Of a DNA stretch of 64,000 nt, positions 61,900 through 64,000 are shown piece by piece. The stretch is from Rhytidiadelphus loreus (Eukaryota > Streptophyta > Bryopsida > Hypnales > Hylocomiaceae): the NCBI GenBank assembly GCA_947034895.1, contig OX344763.1:67661093-67725092 (forward strand), read 5' to 3'. The notes beneath the pieces are model-generated. The model saw only the letters and a program-made list of their open reading frames with translations. It had not been told where the DNA came from and ran no database searches. The first letter of the stretch is position 1. The number at the start of each line of letters is the position of its first letter. Made by a program: the position numbers and the translations under genes.

Positions 61900-64000
61900 C
61901 TTTGATGTCCAAAAAAATATAAAGTCATGAAATTCACATTGGGAACTAATGGGAAACATGTTTTCGAAGTTGTTGTTATTCGTGAACACAAGAATTCAAA
62001 AAAACAAGCAAGTGGTGGTCATTTGGAATGATTTTTTTTTTAAACACGAATTTCAAGCAAGAAGTTGCCCTTTACTTTGATGTCCAAAAAAATATAAAGT
62101 CATGAAATTCACGTTGGGAACTAATGGGAAACATGTTTTCGAAGTTGTAGTTATTCGTGAACACAAGAATTCAAAAAAACATACAAGTGGTGGCAACTTG
62201 GAATGACTTTTTTCTTTAAACACAAATTTAGAGCAAGAAGCTGCCCTCTACTTTGATGCCCAAAAAAATATAAAGTCATGAAATTCACGTTGGGAAGAAA
62301 TGGGAAACATGTTGTCGAACTTGCAATTACTCGTGAACACGGGAATTCATAAAAACATGCAAGTGGTGGTCACCTGGAATGACTTTTTTTTTTAAACACA
62401 AATTTAAAGCAAGAAGTTGCCCTGTACTTTGATGTCCAAAAGAATATAAAGTCATGAAATTCACGTTGGGAATAAATGGAAAACATGTTTTCGAACTTGC
62501 AATTATTCGTGAACACAAGAATTCAAAAAAACATGCAAGTGGTGGTCACTTGGAATGACTTTTTTTTTGAAAGACAAATTTAAAGCAAGAAGTTCCCTGG
62601 ACTTTGATGTCCAAAAAAATACAAAGTCATGAAATCACGTTGGGAACTAATCTGAAAAATGTTTTCGAAGTTGTAGTTATTCGTGAACACAAGAATTCAA
62701 AAAAACATGCAAGTGGTGGCCACTTGGAATGACTTTTTTTTTTAAACACAAATTTCAAGCAAGAAGTTGCCCTGGACTTTGATGTCCAAAAAAATATAAA
62801 GTCATGAAATTCACGTTGGTAACTAATGGGAAACATGTTTTGGAAGTTGCAATTACTCGTGAACACAGGAATTCATAAAAACATGCAAGTGGTGGTCACT
62901 TGGAATCACCATTTTTTGGAAACACAAATTTAAAGCAAGAAGTTGCCCTGTACTTTGATGTCCAATAAAATATAAAGTCATGAAATTCACGTTGGGAATA
63001 AATGGAAAACATGTTTTCGAATTTGTAGTTATTCGTGAACACAAGAATTCAAAAAAACATGCAAGTGGTGGTCACTTGGAATGACCTTTTTTTTTGAAAC
63101 ACAAATTTAGAGCAAGAAGCTGCCCTGTACTTTGATGCCCAAAAAAATATAAAGTCTTGAAATTCACGTTGGGAAGAAATGGGAAACATGTTGTCGAAGT
63201 TGCAATTATTCGTGAACACAGGAATTCATAAAAACATGCAACTGGTGGTCACCTGGAATCACCATTTTTTGGAAACACAAATTTAAAGCAAGAAGTTGCG
63301 TTTACTTTGATGTCCAATAAAATATAAAGTCATGAAATTCACGTTGGTAACTAATGGGAAACATGTTTTGGAAGTTGTAGTTATTCGTGAACACAAGAAT
63401 TCAAAAAAACATGCAAGTGGTGGTCACTTGGAATGACCTTTTTTTTTGAAACACAAATTTAGAGCAAGAAGCTGCCCTGTACTTTGATGCCCAAAAAAAT
63501 ATAAAGTCATGAAATTCACGTTGGGAAGAAATGGGAAACATGTTGTCGAAGTTGCAATTACTCGTGAACACAGGAATTCATAAAAACATGCAAGTGGTGG
63601 TCACTTGGAATGACTTTTTTTTTGAAACACAAATTTAAAGCAAAAAGTTGCCCTGTACTTTGATGTCCAAAAGAATATAAAGTCATGAAATTCACGTTGG
63701 GAATAAATGGAAAACATGTTTTCGAAGTTGCAATTATTCGTGAACACAGGAATTCATAAAAACATGCAAGTGGTGGTCACTTGGGATGACTTTTTTTTTG
63801 AAACACAAATTGAAAGCAAAAAGTTGCCCTGTACTTTGATGTCCAAAAAAATATAAAGTCAAGAAATTCACGTTGGGAAGAAATGGGAAACATCTTGTCG
63901 AAGTTGCAATTACTCGTGAACACAGGAATTCATAAAAACATGCAAGTGGTGGTCACTTAGAATGACGTTTTCTTTTAAACACAAATTTAAAGCAAGAAGT
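61900..64000. repeat. Domain 5: degenerate right-hand satellite segment
   Basis: Successive EcoRI-site spacings here are 175, 176, 176, 174, 176, 176, 177, 175, 177, 176 and 176 bp. That is far less regular than the core. Private changes are frequent: AAGTTCCCTGG with a lost base near 62,590, GAAATCACG near 62,633, CTGAAAAATG near 62,652, and ATTTTTTGGAAACAC near 62,912 and 63,266. Both core-type (GTAGTTATTCG) and flank-type (GCAATTACTCG) variants occur. The segment looks like an older or less homogenised layer; the array continues past the window end. Confidence 0.75.

Larger units (their letters stand above)
22050..61900. repeat. Domain 4: homogeneous core satellite in strict 176-bp register
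   Basis: The diagnostic change is GTTTTCGAAGTTGTAG followed by TTATTCG, replacing GTTGTCGAAGTTGCAATTACTCG. Most copies also carry TTTCAAGCAAG, CCTGGACTTTG and AATGGGAAACATG. EcoRI-site spacing from 23,095 to 61,992 is 38,897 bp, which is 221 x 176 + 1. Variant combinations recur in long collinear blocks, listed separately. On the minus strand the TTTCAAGC variant creates a TGA stop in the frame that is otherwise open, so most core monomers lack even the repetitive pseudo-frame seen elsewhere. Confidence 0.9.
1..64000. repeat. Tandem satellite array, ~176-bp monomer, ~364 copies
   Basis: Every part of the window is a copy of the same unit. Fixed landmarks recur once per 175-176 bp in a constant order: AAGCAAGAAG, TGCCCT, TTTGATGTCC, an A7 tract, ATATAAAGTCATGAAATTC, TTGGGAAC, AAACATGTT, CGAAGTTG, TCGTGAA, GAATTC, ATGCAAGTGGTGGTCAC, a T-rich tract and ACACAAATTT. 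All copies have the same orientation; I saw no inversion, insertion or unique sequence. One representative core monomer counts to 60 G+C in 176 bp, about 34%. Unit length and organisation are those of a centromeric or pericentromeric eukaryotic satellite (family knowledge); the centromere assignment is inference. The monomer matches no named satellite I can recall, so the host remains undetermined. Confidence 0.98.

Noticed and set aside
22050..61900. CRISPR-like array of regular repeats
   Set aside because: Repeats are ~176 bp with no unique spacers; the whole unit is conserved. This is a tandem satellite.
62327..62345. Possible CENP-B box (TCGTGAACACGGGA)
   Set aside because: The canonical NTTCGNNNNANNCGGGN needs seven bases between TTCG and CGGG. 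Here there are six, and the first T is a C. Other monomers read TTCGTGAACACAAG with no CGGG. At most a chance resemblance.
973..63044. More than 100 minus-strand open frames of 62-121 codons with similar translations
   Set aside because: They recur once per monomer and overlap the next copy by a few codons. Because 175 and 176 are not multiples of 3, the frame is lost after one or two monomers. Presence or absence follows single satellite variants (TTTCAAGC creates a TGA). No promoter context, no codon-level constraint and no recognisable domain is visible.
1..64000. Transposon or retrotransposon insertions, as common in centromeric arrays
   Set aside because: All monomer spacings that I followed are 173-177 bp or exact multiples. 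There is no target-site duplication, terminal repeat, poly(A) tail or non-satellite sequence.
1..64000. Match to Arabidopsis 178-bp, rice CentO, maize CentC or primate alpha satellite
   Set aside because: None of the remembered consensus features of these families fits the monomer beyond short AT-rich words. A loose likeness of TTTGATGTCCAAAAA to a grass satellite segment is too short to support a relationship.
1..64000. Telomeric repeats, rDNA or simple-sequence satellites
   Set aside because: No TTTAGGG/TTAGGG tracts, no rRNA-like sequence, and no microsatellite longer than the A/T homopolymers in each monomer.

Overview
The whole window is one uninterrupted tandem satellite DNA array. About 364 head-to-tail copies of an AT-rich monomer of ~176 bp (about 34% GC in a typical copy) run from the first base to the last, all in the same orientation, and the array continues past both ends. 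I find no protein gene, RNA gene, transposon insertion, CRISPR array or unique sequence. Many short minus-strand open frames of 62-121 codons occur, but they recur once per monomer and are products of the repeat, so none is listed as a gene. Monomer length (one nucleosome plus linker), AT-richness, homogenised blocks and nested higher-order repeats are typical of a eukaryotic centromeric or pericentromeric satellite. Plants often have 150-180 bp units of this kind, but I do not recognise the monomer and cannot name the species. A plant is my best guess; an animal is not excluded.

The array divides into five domains by diagnostic variants. Domain 1 (~1-4,900) has mostly 175-bp monomers, several lacking the EcoRI site. 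Domain 2 (~4,900-15,400) mixes 175- and 176-bp monomers and contains a ~4.0-4.2 kb tandem duplication of 23-24 monomers. Domain 3 (~15,400-22,050) is dominated by a 351-bp dimer (175+176), itself amplified as 1,053-bp hexamers. Domain 4 (~22,050-61,900) is the homogeneous core. From 23.1 to 62.0 kb, 221 consecutive monomers hold a 176-bp register with a net drift of +1 bp, and they are organised in nested multimeric duplications (5-, 7-, 8-, 10-, 11-, 12-, 16-, 18-, 25-, 28-, 39- and 49-mer offsets). Domain 5 (~61,900-64,000) is more degenerate, with monomers of 174-177 bp.

The layout fits layered expansion: a recently homogenised core flanked by older, more divergent copies. Within the monomer I see three further structures. 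There are collinear matches suggesting an ancient ~80+96 bp dimer. A hairpin-capable dyad (CAAGTG...CACTTG) occurs in most copies, extended to 8-bp arms in one subfamily. A second dyad around TGGAC...GTCCA becomes a 7+2+7 palindrome in at least 15 copies. No canonical CENP-B box is present. The most interesting signals are these nested duplications and the dyads, not a gene system.
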